The position numbers and the translations under genes are program-made. A model generated the notes under the pieces. That model saw only the letters and a program-made list of their open reading frames with translations. It was not told where the DNA came from and ran no database searches. Of a stretch of DNA of 64,000 bases, positions 19,955-28,209 are shown in pieces (position 1 is the first letter of the stretch; each line of letters opens with the position of its first letter). This DNA is from Streptomyces sp. NRRL F-5123 (lineage in GTDB: Bacteria; Actinomycetota; Actinomycetes; Streptomycetales; Streptomycetaceae), in assembly GCF_000721495.1 (NCBI RefSeq), contig NZ_JOHY01000009.1, forward strand, positions 124,001-188,000. Direction: 5' to 3'.

Positions 19955-20806
19955 GTGGACGGCAGTGCCGGAGAAGCCGTGGACGTACGGGCAGCACTCC
20001 TGCGGATGCGCAGGTCAGCCATGCTGCCCGTGACTTTCGGCGGGCTGGTGTCGCAGCCCGGTGCGGCGTTCTTCCGGATCACCGAGCTGTCCGGCGCCGA
20101 CACCGAGTCGCTGCGCGGGCTGCAGGTGCGCACGGGCAACGGCCTCGGCGGCAAGACGCTCGCCCTGCGGCGGCCGTACGCCGTCACCGACTACGGCTCC
20201 TCGCGCACCATCAGCCACGAGTACGACGCCGCCGTCGCCGGCGAGGGGCTGCGCTCGGTGCTCGCCGTACCGATCGTCGTCCACCGCCAGGTCCGCGGGG
20301 TGCTCTACGGGGCGCTGCGGGAGGCCTGCATGATCGGCGACCGCCCGCTCGCCGCCGCGATGGACGCCGCGCGGGACCTGGAGCAGGCGATCGTGGCGCG
20401 GGACGAGGCGCGGCGACTGCTGGCGTCCTGCCAGCCGCCGGTCGTCACGGCCAACCCGCGGGCCTGGGAGGAGGTCCGCGACGCGCACCGCGAGCTGCGC
20501 GGGCTCGCCGTCCGCATCGGCGACCCGCAGCTGCGGCGGGAGCTGCTGGCCGCGTGCGCGCGGCTGGCGTCGGCAGCGGTGCCGGGAGTGCCGGCGCAGC
20601 GGGCGCCGGTGGTGCAGCTCACCGCCCGCGAGCTGGACGTTCTCGCGGCGATCGCCTCGGGCGCGACCAACGCGGGGGCCGCTGCGCGGCTGCGGCTCCA
20701 GCCGGAAACGGTCAAGTCCTACTTGAGGTCGGCGATGCGCAAGCTCGGGGCGCACACCCGTCTCGAGGCGGTGACCTCGGCCCGCCGCTCGGGGCTTCTG
20801 CCCTAG
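19955..20806 (+). CDS. GAF-domain regulator with C-terminal LuxR-type helix-turn-helix
   Basis: A 283-residue one-component regulator. A GAF-like sensor spans about residues 40-150 (GLGGKTLALRRPYAVTDYG, GLRSVLAVPIVVHRQVRGVLYGALR) and the GerE/LuxR HTH residues 215-280 (LTARELDVLAAIASGATNAGAAARL, ETVKSYLRSAMRKLGAHTRLEAV). GTG at 19955 with GAGGAGG upstream. Regulators of this build sit next to acyl-CoA synthetase genes in several actinomycetes, so the divergent ligase gene is the probable target. Confidence 0.85.
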   Translation: MDGSAGEAVDVRAALLRMRRSAMLPVTFGGLVSQPGAAFFRITELSGADTESLRGLQVRTGNGLGGKTLALRRPYAVTDYGSSRTISHEYDAAVAGEGLRSVLAVPIVVHRQVRGVLYGALREACMIGDRPLAAAMDAARDLEQAIVARDEARRLLASCQPPVVTANPRAWEEVRDAHRELRGLAVRIGDPQLRRELLAACARLASAAVPGVPAQRAPVVQLTARELDVLAAIASGATNAGAAARLRLQPETVKSYLRSAMRKLGAHTRLEAVTSARRSGLLP

Positions 20807-20813
20807 CCCTCGC

Positions 20814-20917
20814 GGGCTGCCGCCGCCCCGCGAGCCGTGCGGGCCCGCTTCCAGCCCTGCGGGCTGCCGCCGCCCCGCGAGCCGCGCGGGCCCGCTTCCA
20901 GCCCTGCGGGCTGCCGC
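20814..20917. repeat. 47-bp tandem repeat, about 2.2 copies
   Basis: Units beginning GGGCTGCCGC at 20814, 20861 and 20908 (the third partial) differ at very few positions. Each contains short GC-rich hairpins. It follows the stop codon of the GAF-LuxR gene. Confidence 0.75.
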
Positions 20918-20954
20918 TTCCTGCCGTCCCGGGACCGTCCCTTTCGTCGCGGCT

Positions 20955-21067
20955 GGTCGCGCAGTTCCCCGCGCCCCTGAAAACGCTCACCCTCCTCCCG
21001 CAGGGGCAACCATCAGGGGCGCGTGGGGCACCTCCCGGGCGGAGCCTGGGGGGAGAACTGCGCGACC
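20955..21067. repeat. Dispersed inverted repeat, GCGCAGTTC/GAACTGCGC type
   Basis: Left arm 20955-20980 and right arm 21013-21067 are inverted relative to each other; the right arm carries about 30 extra bases. The same arms occur at 46953-47136 and, as a short form, at 51345-51366. Such elements are common between genes of streptomycetes. Confidence 0.75.
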
Positions 21068-21166
21068 GGCCATCCACCGGCGGGGGCTCGCGCAAGCCAC
21101 CGCACGGGGCAGCCGGTGCGAAAAACGGGGCGCGCGCCGCATGCGGGGGCGGGTAGCGTGCGCCGC

Positions 21167-21826
21167 GTGAGCCTCGAAAGGATTGGCGGCTTCGCCGCGA
21201 TGTCGGTCGTGCTGGTCCTGATCCCCGGACCGAGCGTCCTGTTCGTGCTCGGACGAGCACTCGCGCACGGGCGGCGCACCGCCCTGGGAAGCGTGCTGGG
21301 CAACGCCATCGGCGCCTACGTGCTGAGCGCGACCGTCGCGATCGGCCTGGGCGAGATCGTGTCGCGCTCCGTCGCGCTGTTCGCCGCGCTCAAGCTGGCC
21401 GGCGCGGCCTACCTGGTGTTCCTCGGCGTGAAGGCTTTCCGGCAGCGCCGGGTGCTGGCCGGGGCGATGAGCGGGGAGGACTCCGCGCAGGGGGCCCCGG
21501 CGACCCGCCGCAGCGATGTGCGTACGCTGTGGGAAGGCTTTGTCGTGGGTGCCACGAACCCCAAGACGATGGTGTTCTTCGCCGCCGTCCTGCCGCAGTT
21601 CGTGGACCGCGGCGCGGGCCGCGTGCACGAGCAGATGCTGCTGCTCGGCCTCGTGTTCACGGTCATCGCACTGCTCTTCGACAGCATGTGGGCGCTGACC
21701 GCGTCGGCCGCGCGCACGTGGTTCGCCTCGTCCCCGCGGCGGCTCGCGGCGGTGGGCGGGACGGGCGGCCTGGCGATGATCGGCCTGGGCGTGGCGGTCG
21801 CCGTGACGGGGCGCGCCGACTCGTAG
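21167..21826 (+). CDS. LysE-family exporter
   Basis: A 219-residue membrane protein with about six hydrophobic helices. It exports amino acids or related small molecules. The family signature PGPSVLFVLGRALAHGRRTALGS is at the N-terminus and VVGATNPKTMVFF in the middle. GTG at 21167 is preceded by TAGCGT seven bases away, so a leaderless mRNA is possible; an in-frame GTG at 21158 would add three residues. Substrate unknown. Confidence 0.88.
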   Translation: MSLERIGGFAAMSVVLVLIPGPSVLFVLGRALAHGRRTALGSVLGNAIGAYVLSATVAIGLGEIVSRSVALFAALKLAGAAYLVFLGVKAFRQRRVLAGAMSGEDSAQGAPATRRSDVRTLWEGFVVGATNPKTMVFFAAVLPQFVDRGAGRVHEQMLLLGLVFTVIALLFDSMWALTASAARTWFASSPRRLAAVGGTGGLAMIGLGVAVAVTGRADS

Positions 21827-21872
21827 GACCTGGTCACGGGGCATGTGACCAGGCGCACACACCGGGCGTCAG

Positions 21873-21933
21873 CGAAACGTTTGCGTTTCGATAAGGGCGG
21901 ACGTAACGTCGTTCGAGTACGAAACCGTTTCGT
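21873..21933. promoter_or_regulatory. MFS exporter promoter with two palindromic operators
   Basis: TTGCGT (21881-21886) and TAACGT (21904-21909) are 17 bases apart. A 7-4-7 inverted repeat (CGAAACG/CGTTTCG, 21873-21890) covers the -35, and a perfect palindrome ACGAAACCGTTTCGT (21919-21933) lies just past the expected start of transcription. The shared half-site CGAAAC suggests one TetR-like repressor binding twice. No repressor gene is adjacent. Confidence 0.65.
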
Positions 21934-21987
21934 TCTTCCTGCGGTACAGCCGTACAGCCCTACGTCCCAGCCCGGGAGCTCCGCCTG

Positions 21988-23517
21988 ATGTCATCCCAGT
22001 CCGCGGCCGACGTCCCCGTCGACCGGCTCACGAAGTCCTCGCCGGGCACCTCCGGCGGCGCGCCCGCGCCCACCGAGCGGCCCAACCACCGCTGGTGGGT
22101 CCTGGCCGTCATCGCCATCGCCCAGCTCATGGTGGTGCTCGACGCCACCGTCGTGACCATCGCCCTGCCCTCCGCCCAGGAGGCCCTGAAGTTCTCCGAC
22201 GGCAACCGGCAGTGGATCGTCACCGCCTACTCGCTGTCCTTCGGCTCGCTCCTGCTCGTCGGCGGCCGGCTCGCGGACCTCATCGGCCGCAGAATCGTCT
22301 TCCTCGTCGGCGTGGTCGGCTTCGCGGGCGCCTCCGCGCTGGCCGGTGCCGCCCAGAACTTCGAGGTGCTGGTCACCGGGCGCGCCCTCCAGGGCCTGTT
22401 CGGCGCCCTGCTGGCGCCCGCGGCACTGTCGCTGCTCAACACGACCTTCACCGACATGAAGGAGCGCGCGAAGGCGTTCGGCATCTACGGCGCCATCGCC
22501 GGCGCCGGCGGCGGTGTCGGCCTGCTGCTCGGCGGCGTGCTGACCAAGAACCTCAACTGGCGCTGGACGCTCTACGTCAACCTGGTCTTCGCGGTCGTCG
22601 CGTTCATCGGCGGCATGATGCTGCTGCGCAAGGGCGCGCCCGCCGACCGGCAGCGGCTGGACGTCCCCGGCACCCTGCTGGTCACCGTCGGCCTCTTCGG
22701 CATCGTCTACGGCTTCTCCAACGCCGAGACGCACGACTGGAGCTCCCCGCTGACCTGGGGCTTCCTGGCCGGTGGCGCGCTGCTGGTGGCCGTCTTCAGC
22801 TGGTGGCAGACCCGGATCGCGCACCCGCTGCTGCCGATGCGCGTCCTGCTGGACCGCAACCGCGGCGCCTCCTTCACGGTGCTGGCGATCTCCGGCGCGG
22901 GCATGTTCGGCGTCTTCCTCTTCCTGACGTACTACCTCCAGCTGACCCTGCGGTACGACGCGGTCAAGACCGGTCTGGCGTTCCTGCCGATGATCGGCGC
23001 CCTGATGGTCGCGGCACAGCTCACCACGAACACGCTGCTGCCGAAGTTCGGCCCGCGCTGGATCGTGACGAGCGGCATGCTGCTGGCGGCCGTCGGCATG
23101 GCCTGGATGACCGACCTCGGCCTGACCAGCAGCTACGCCGCGAACGTGCTGCCGCCGCTGCTGGTGACCGGCTTCGGCATCGGCCTGGTGATGCCCGCCG
23201 CGATGAGCGTGGCCACCGAGCGGATCGCCGAGCAGGACGCGGGCGTGGCCTCCGCGGCCGTCAACACCATGCAGCAGGTGGGCGGTTCGATCGGCACCGC
23301 CCTGCTGAACACGCTGGCCGCCAGCGCGCTGACCGCGTACCTGGCCGACCACACCGGCCCGATGGCGAAGGCGAACGCGGCGCTGCACAGCTACGCCACG
23401 GCCTACTGGTGGTCGGCGGGCTTCTTCCTGGTCGGCGGCATCCTCGCGGCGTTCATGTACCGCAGCGGGCGCACCCAGCCGGCCGACGGCGAGGCGGTCA
23501 AGGCCGTCCACATGTGA
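21988..23517 (+). CDS. MFS drug exporter, DHA2 (EmrB/QacA) family
   Basis: A 509-residue proton-driven exporter with about 14 membrane helices. Family marks: LMVVLDATVVTIALPSAQ in helix 1, SLSFGSLLLVGGRLADLIGRR (motif A), and GPxLGG-like motif C region AGAGGGVGLLLGG. These pumps remove hydrophobic drugs or the host's own metabolites. ATG at 21988. The double operator upstream indicates induction by a ligand of an unlinked repressor. Confidence 0.92.
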   Translation: MSSQSAADVPVDRLTKSSPGTSGGAPAPTERPNHRWWVLAVIAIAQLMVVLDATVVTIALPSAQEALKFSDGNRQWIVTAYSLSFGSLLLVGGRLADLIGRRIVFLVGVVGFAGASALAGAAQNFEVLVTGRALQGLFGALLAPAALSLLNTTFTDMKERAKAFGIYGAIAGAGGGVGLLLGGVLTKNLNWRWTLYVNLVFAVVAFIGGMMLLRKGAPADRQRLDVPGTLLVTVGLFGIVYGFSNAETHDWSSPLTWGFLAGGALLVAVFSWWQTRIAHPLLPMRVLLDRNRGASFTVLAISGAGMFGVFLFLTYYLQLTLRYDAVKTGLAFLPMIGALMVAAQLTTNTLLPKFGPRWIVTSGMLLAAVGMAWMTDLGLTSSYAANVLPPLLVTGFGIGLVMPAAMSVATERIAEQDAGVASAAVNTMQQVGGSIGTALLNTLAASALTAYLADHTGPMAKANAALHSYATAYWWSAGFFLVGGILAAFMYRSGRTQPADGEAVKAVHM

Positions 23518-23520
23518 GCC

Positions 23521-23542
23521 CCCGGGGCGCGTGCGCCCCGGG
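23521..23542. terminator. Strong hairpin after the MFS gene
   Basis: Ten-base perfect arms (23521-23530, 23533-23542) with a 2-base centre begin four bases after the stop codon. No U-tract. Probably a terminator. Confidence 0.6.
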
Positions 23543-23771
23543 CTCCCGGAACACCCGGTGCCGACCGAGCGGGCGGCGCCGGGCCGGGGGCCGGCAGCCG
23601 GGTCATCGTGGGGACGGGACACCCGGCATCACCGGCCCCCCAACACACCACCGCCCCGCCGGTCGCGTCCCCCGCGCGCCGGCGGGGCGGTCTCGCGTCC
23701 GCGCACCGCTGCCACGGTGGACCCGCTGCTCTTCCCGTGCCCGGCGGGCGCGTCCCGGACGGCCTGAGGGG

Positions 23772-24617
23772 CTACCCCGGCTGCACGTCCCCCGAGGTGG
23801 TCGCGGGGACCTCGCGGCGGGCGGGGAGGTCGCCCGGGGGCATGCCGGGGTGGTGCTGGGCCGCGGACAGCCGCGGGCCGGCCGCGGGGGGGCTGTCGCC
23901 GAGGGCGAGCCGGGAGACGATGCGGTAGCGGTCGCCGCGGTAGACGGAGTGCACGTACTCCACCGGCCGCCCGTCCACGTCCTTGGTGAGCCGCTCGAAG
24001 AGCAGCGCGGGAGACAGCACCGGCACCCCGATGAGCCGGGCCTCCTCCTCGTTGGTGACGGTCGGCTCGATGGACTGCACGGCCTCGTGCACCCGCACCC
24101 CGTGCCGCTCCCGCAGGAAGTCGTAGAAGTCCCCGGACTCCATGTCGCCGGGGCCGAGCCCGGGCACTATCGCGGCGGGCACGTGCAGGTACTCGATGGC
24201 CATGGGCTCGTCGTCGACGAGCCGCAGCCGCGCGATGTACGTGATCTCCGCGGCCGGTGAGATGTGCAGCCGGCGGCCGACGCGCGCGCCCGCCTGCACG
24301 GTCGTGAACTCCAGGACGCGGCTGGCCCACGTGCCCGACGCCTGCGGCAGGCGGTAGGCGTCACGGGCCGGGGCGAGCTCCTGGGTGATCTTGGCGCGGG
24401 CGACGAACATCCCGCGGCCGTGCTCGCGCACCAGCAGCCCGGTCGTGACCAGTTCGTCCACCGCGGAGCGCAACGTCGGCCGGGAGACGCCGAGTTGCTC
24501 GCACAGCGTGCGTTCCGAGGGGATCGGGTCGCCGGGGGCGCAGGACTCGACGAGTTCCATCAGGTAGTCGCGGACCCGTTCGCGTTTCACCGCGGATCGC
24601 GACGGCTCGCTCACCAT
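23772..24617 (-). CDS. GntR/HutC-family regulator, DasR-like
   Basis: A 281-residue repressor with an N-terminal winged helix (about residues 8-75: SERTLCEQLGVSRPTLRSAVDELVTTGLL) and a UTRA ligand domain (about 95-245). The tail VEYVHSVYRGDRYRIVSRL closely recalls DasR (GlcNAc-phosphate sensor), but the DNA-binding half is rather different, so this is a DasR paralogue rather than a sure DasR. About 35 extra residues follow the domain. It is divergent from the DasABC-like operon, in whose promoter region two dre-like sites lie. ATG at 24617 with GGAAGGGA upstream. Confidence 0.8.
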   Translation of the reverse strand: MVSEPSRSAVKRERVRDYLMELVESCAPGDPIPSERTLCEQLGVSRPTLRSAVDELVTTGLLVREHGRGMFVARAKITQELAPARDAYRLPQASGTWASRVLEFTTVQAGARVGRRLHISPAAEITYIARLRLVDDEPMAIEYLHVPAAIVPGLGPGDMESGDFYDFLRERHGVRVHEAVQSIEPTVTNEEEARLIGVPVLSPALLFERLTKDVDGRPVEYVHSVYRGDRYRIVSRLALGDSPPAAGPRLSAAQHHPGMPPGDLPARREVPATTSGDVQPG

Positions 24618-24783
24618 GACGTGTGTCCCTTCCCGTCAGTACCCCGTCGGCACTCCGGCGGTGGCTTGTCCACCCTCGTCCGCCGAGGTTATCCAGATGT
24701 TGACCAGCGCGCCAGCCGCTGTGAGCTGCCACAGCGCAGGACACGACCGTATACGACCCGATTTTCGGGCCGCGCACAGGGCC

Positions 24784-24834
24784 TTGACGTGACCAGTGGT
24801 CTATGCCACCTTCGGCGCACAGCTCTAGACCACG
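24784..24834 (+). promoter_or_regulatory. Das-type promoter region with two dre-like sites
   Basis: TTGACG at 24784-24789 is a probable -35. AGTGGTCTATGCCACC (24795-24810) matches 12 of 16 and ACAGCTCTAGACCACG (24819-24834) 13 of 16 positions of the known DasR site ACTGGTCTAGACCACT. The first also overlaps the palindrome GACCAGTGGTC (24791-24801). Both lie between divergent regulator and transporter genes. Confidence 0.6.
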
Positions 24835-24879
24835 TGTAAGTGGTAAACACCAGCCCTGCGCTTCCGAGGTGACACCCCC

Positions 24880-26178
24880 GTGAGTTCTCCTGTGAGATCC
24901 CGACTTCTCCCCGCCGCCGCGCTCGCCCTCGCGGCCGCCCTGAGCCTGACCGCCTGCGGCTCCTCCTCCGACGACGACGGCAAGTCCCCCGGCTCCGCGG
25001 GAGGTTCGGACTCCCCGGCGAAGCTCACCGTGTGGTTCATGCAGGACAGCATGTCGGACGCGGTGGTCAGCCGGTTCAAGACCGGCTACGAGGCCGCGCA
25101 CAAGGGCGTCACCCTCGACATCCAGATCCAGCAGTGGGACGGCATCGGCCAGAAGATCATCAGCGCCCTGGCCAGCAAGGACGCCCCGGACGTGATCGAG
25201 GTCGGCAACACCCAGGTCGCCCAGTACGCGGCCAGCGGCGGCGTCACGGACCTCACGGAGAAGGTCGCCGACCTCCAGGGCTCGGACTGGATCCCGGGCC
25301 TCGCCGACCCGGGCAAGATCGACGGCAAGCAGTACGGCGTGCCGTGGTACGCCGCCAACCGCGTGGTGATCTACAACAAGGACCTCTTCGCCAAGGCCGG
25401 CATCTCCGCGCCGCCGAAGACCCGCGAGGAGTGGATCCAGGACACCACCAAGCTCAACACCGGCGGCAACGAAGGCATCTACCTGCCCGGCCAGACCTGG
25501 TACGCGCTCGCGGGCTTCGTCTGGGACGAGGGCGGCGACCTGGCGGTCAAGGACGGCGACTCCTGGAAGGGCGCCCTGGGCACCCCGCAGGCGCAGGCGG
25601 GCATGGCCTTCTACCAGCAGCTCCAGGCGCTCGGGAAGGGCCCCAAGGACTCCGACGAGGCCAAGCCGCTGCAGGCGGACGTCTTCGCCAAGGGCAGGAC
25701 CGCGCAGATCATCTCGGTGCCCGGCGGCGCCGCGGTGATCGAGCAGGCCAACCCGGCGATGAAGGACAAGATCGGCTTCTTCACGATCCCGGGCAAGACC
25801 GCCGACAAGCCCGGCGCGGTCTTCACCGGCGGTTCCGACCTGGTGATCCCGGCGGCGTCCCGGCACCAGGACCAGGCCTACCAGGTGGTCAAGGCGCTGG
25901 CCGGCACGGACTTCCAGACCGACATGGCCAAGGCGATGAGCTACGTGCCCAACCGCACCTCGCTCGGCTCGGTGCTGGCCGGCAACCCGGGCGCGTCGGT
26001 CATGGCGGCCGGCGCGGTGAACGGCCATGCCACGCCCAACTCCCCCAACTGGGCCGCGGTCGAGGCGAACAACCCGATCAAGCAGTACATGACGCAGGTG
26101 CTCACCGGCGCCGACCCGGCGGCCGCCGCGAAGACCGCGGACGACGCGATCGACAAGGCCCTCGCGTCCGCCTCCTGA
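24880..26178 (+). CDS. Sugar-binding lipoprotein, DasA-like (chitooligosaccharide importer)
   Basis: A 432-residue lipoprotein: signal peptide with lipobox LTAC (Cys about residue 26), a Ser/Asp-rich linker, then a two-lobe solute-binding domain of the CUT1 type (VWFMQDSMSDAV, APDVIEVGNTQVAQYAASGG). The EVGNTQ text and the GH20 gene in the operon suggest N,N'-diacetylchitobiose or GlcNAc oligomers as ligand. GTG at 24880 with GAGGTGA 7 bases upstream. First gene of an operon of binding protein, two permeases and hexosaminidase, as in dasABC-dasD. Confidence 0.88.
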   Translation: MSSPVRSRLLPAAALALAAALSLTACGSSSDDDGKSPGSAGGSDSPAKLTVWFMQDSMSDAVVSRFKTGYEAAHKGVTLDIQIQQWDGIGQKIISALASKDAPDVIEVGNTQVAQYAASGGVTDLTEKVADLQGSDWIPGLADPGKIDGKQYGVPWYAANRVVIYNKDLFAKAGISAPPKTREEWIQDTTKLNTGGNEGIYLPGQTWYALAGFVWDEGGDLAVKDGDSWKGALGTPQAQAGMAFYQQLQALGKGPKDSDEAKPLQADVFAKGRTAQIISVPGGAAVIEQANPAMKDKIGFFTIPGKTADKPGAVFTGGSDLVIPAASRHQDQAYQVVKALAGTDFQTDMAKAMSYVPNRTSLGSVLAGNPGASVMAAGAVNGHATPNSPNWAAVEANNPIKQYMTQVLTGADPAAAAKTADDAIDKALASAS

Positions 26179-26248
26179 CCGCCCGCCCGCAGGTCCGGGC
26201 CGCCCGCCCGGACCCGGCCCCGCCCCGCCGACACCCCGAGGAGTCCCC

Positions 26249-27232
26249 GTGTCCACCGCCCGCTCCGCCGCCGCTCCACGGCCGGCCGTCATGGATCCGC
26301 CGCCGGCGCCGCCGCGGGCCCGGAAGGGCCGCCGGCGGGGCCGGGCGGCCGCCGCCCTCTGGCCGTACCTGCTGGTCGCCCCGACCGTGGTGGGAGCGGT
26401 GTTCCTGCTGGCCTATCCACTGGTCAGGAACATCGTGATGTCCTTCCAGCACTTCGGCCTCGGGGAGCTGATCCGCGGCGGCGCCACCTGGGCCGGCTTC
26501 GCCAACTACCGGGCGGTGCTGGACGATCCGGAGTTCTGGACGGTCGTGCGGCGCACGGTGTGGTGGACCGCGCTGGACGTCGTGCTGATCATGGTGCTGG
26601 GCACGCTGGTGGCGCTGATGCTCGTCCGGCTCGGCAAGCGGATGCGGCTGGCGGTGATGAGCGGGCTGGTGCTGACCTGGGCGACCCCGGTCATCGCCGC
26701 CACCACCATCTTCCAGTGGCTCTTCCAGTCCCGTTTCGGAGTGGTCAACTGGGCACTGGTCAAGCTGGGCTTCGACTCCTACCGGGACTACTCGTGGTTC
26801 GCGCACGGCACGGCCACCTTCGCGATCCTGGTGGTCCTCGTGGTGTGGCAGTCCGTGCCCTTCGCGGCGCTGACCCTCTACGGCGGCCTGACGACGATCC
26901 CGGCGGAGCTGTACGAGTCGGCGCGGATCGACGGTGCGGGCGCCTGGCAGTCCTTCCGACTGGTGACCTTCCCGATGCTGCGGCCGCTGTTCGCGCTCGT
27001 CACCTCGCTCGAAGTGATCTGGTGCGCCAAGGCCTTCACGCAGATCTGGGTGATGAGCGAGGGCGGCCCGAACGGCGCCACGACGACACTGCCGGTCTAC
27101 GCCTTCCAGATCGCCCAGAGCCTGCACAAGTACGACCTGGGCGCGGCCGTCTCCACCCTGACCGTACTGATCCTGCTCGGCGCGCTCGTGTTCAACCTGC
27201 GCCGGATGTTCCACCAGGAGGGCGCGCTGTGA
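26249..27232 (+). CDS. Sugar ABC permease, DasB-like
   Basis: A 327-residue membrane protein with a 45-residue basic tail, about six helices and the EAA loop variant ELYESARIDGAG (near residues 220-232). It forms the channel with the next permease. No ATPase gene is present; the energy unit would be a shared MsiK-type ATPase. GTG at 26249 with GAGGAG upstream (GAGGAGTCCCC). Confidence 0.92.
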   Translation: MSTARSAAAPRPAVMDPPPAPPRARKGRRRGRAAAALWPYLLVAPTVVGAVFLLAYPLVRNIVMSFQHFGLGELIRGGATWAGFANYRAVLDDPEFWTVVRRTVWWTALDVVLIMVLGTLVALMLVRLGKRMRLAVMSGLVLTWATPVIAATTIFQWLFQSRFGVVNWALVKLGFDSYRDYSWFAHGTATFAILVVLVVWQSVPFAALTLYGGLTTIPAELYESARIDGAGAWQSFRLVTFPMLRPLFALVTSLEVIWCAKAFTQIWVMSEGGPNGATTTLPVYAFQIAQSLHKYDLGAAVSTLTVLILLGALVFNLRRMFHQEGAL

Positions 27233-28110
27233 CCGCTTGGACCACTGGTAAGGCGCCACGTGCGCAGCGGACGCTCCGCCGCCGGCCGCGCGCGGGCCGG
27301 CTGCCCCTCAACCTGGCCGCCCTGCTCACCGTGGCGATCTCCGTCTTCCCCGTCTACTGGATGGTGGTGACCGCCTTCAAGCCGTCCGCCGACATCCAGT
27401 CCGACACCCCGTCCTTCCTGCCCCTGCGCCCCACGCTCGCGCACTTCCGCACCGCCGTGGACTCCCCCGGCTTCGGCACCTTCTGGCGCAACAGCCTCAC
27501 CGTGACGCTCGGCGCGGTGCTGATGTCGCTGGTGGTGGCGCTGCTCGCGGCCTTCGCGGTCGGCCGGATGCGCTGGCGCGGGCGGCGCGCCTTCCTGCTG
27601 ATGGTGTTCGTCGCGCAGATGGCGCCGTGGGAGGCGCTGCTGATCCCGATGTACGTGATCGCGCGGGACACCGACATGCTCGACAAGCTGTCGATGCTGA
27701 CACTGGTCTACTTCATGACGACGCTGCCCTTCACCATCGTCACGCTGCGCGGCTTCCTCGCCGCGATCCCGGTGGAGCTGGAGGAGGCCGCGCAGGTCGA
27801 CGGCTGCACCCGGCCCGCCGCCTTCCGCCGGGTGACCTTCCCGCTGCTGGCGCCCGGGCTGCTGTCGACGTCGCTGTTCGGCTTCATCACGGCGTGGAAC
27901 GAGTTCGCCTTCGCCAACACGCTGATCATCAAGAACCAGGACGCCCGCACGCTGCCGGTCTGGCTGGCGTCGTTCAGCAACGTCTTCGGTACGGACTGGG
28001 GCGCCACGATGGCCGCCTCGTCGCTGTTCATGCTGCCGGTGCTGGTGGTCTTCCTGCTGCTCCAGAACCGGGTGACCTCGGGCATGACCGCGGGAGCCGT
28101 CAAGGGCTGA
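27229..28110 (+). CDS. Sugar ABC permease, DasC-like
   Basis: A 293-residue partner permease with about six helices and EAA loop ELEEAAQVDGC. GTG at 27229 overlaps the TGA of the upstream permease by four bases (GTGA), so the two are coupled. The C-terminus SGMTAGAVKG is typical of MalG-like permeases. Confidence 0.92.
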   Translation: MTAWTTGKAPRAQRTLRRRPRAGRLPLNLAALLTVAISVFPVYWMVVTAFKPSADIQSDTPSFLPLRPTLAHFRTAVDSPGFGTFWRNSLTVTLGAVLMSLVVALLAAFAVGRMRWRGRRAFLLMVFVAQMAPWEALLIPMYVIARDTDMLDKLSMLTLVYFMTTLPFTIVTLRGFLAAIPVELEEAAQVDGCTRPAAFRRVTFPLLAPGLLSTSLFGFITAWNEFAFANTLIIKNQDARTLPVWLASFSNVFGTDWGATMAASSLFMLPVLVVFLLLQNRVTSGMTAGAVKG

Positions 28111-28209
28111 CCCCTCCCCCGCCGCCGCACGCCCGGCCCCTTCCGTACGCCCCTGTCCCGCGCTCCCCCGCCGAGCGCGCGCCCCGCCCTGCCCTGGAGA
28201 GCGACTGCC

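Larger units (their letters stand above)
20807..21166. other. Non-coding gap made of repeats
   Basis: No gene is supported. The first 110 bases are 47-base tandem repeats; 20955-21067 is an inverted pair of the GCGCAGTTC-type dispersed repeat. The last bases contain a TAGCGT -10-like hexamer (21154-21159) seven bases before the GTG of the next gene. Confidence 0.7.

Noticed and set aside
21911..21925. TTCGAGTACGAA resembling a tRNA T-loop
   Set aside because: No acceptor stem, anticodon arm or CCA end; it is part of an operator region.
23543..23771. Possible small gene between the MFS exporter and the GntR regulator
   Set aside because: Short frames only, no ribosome site with plausible codon use; treated as spacer.
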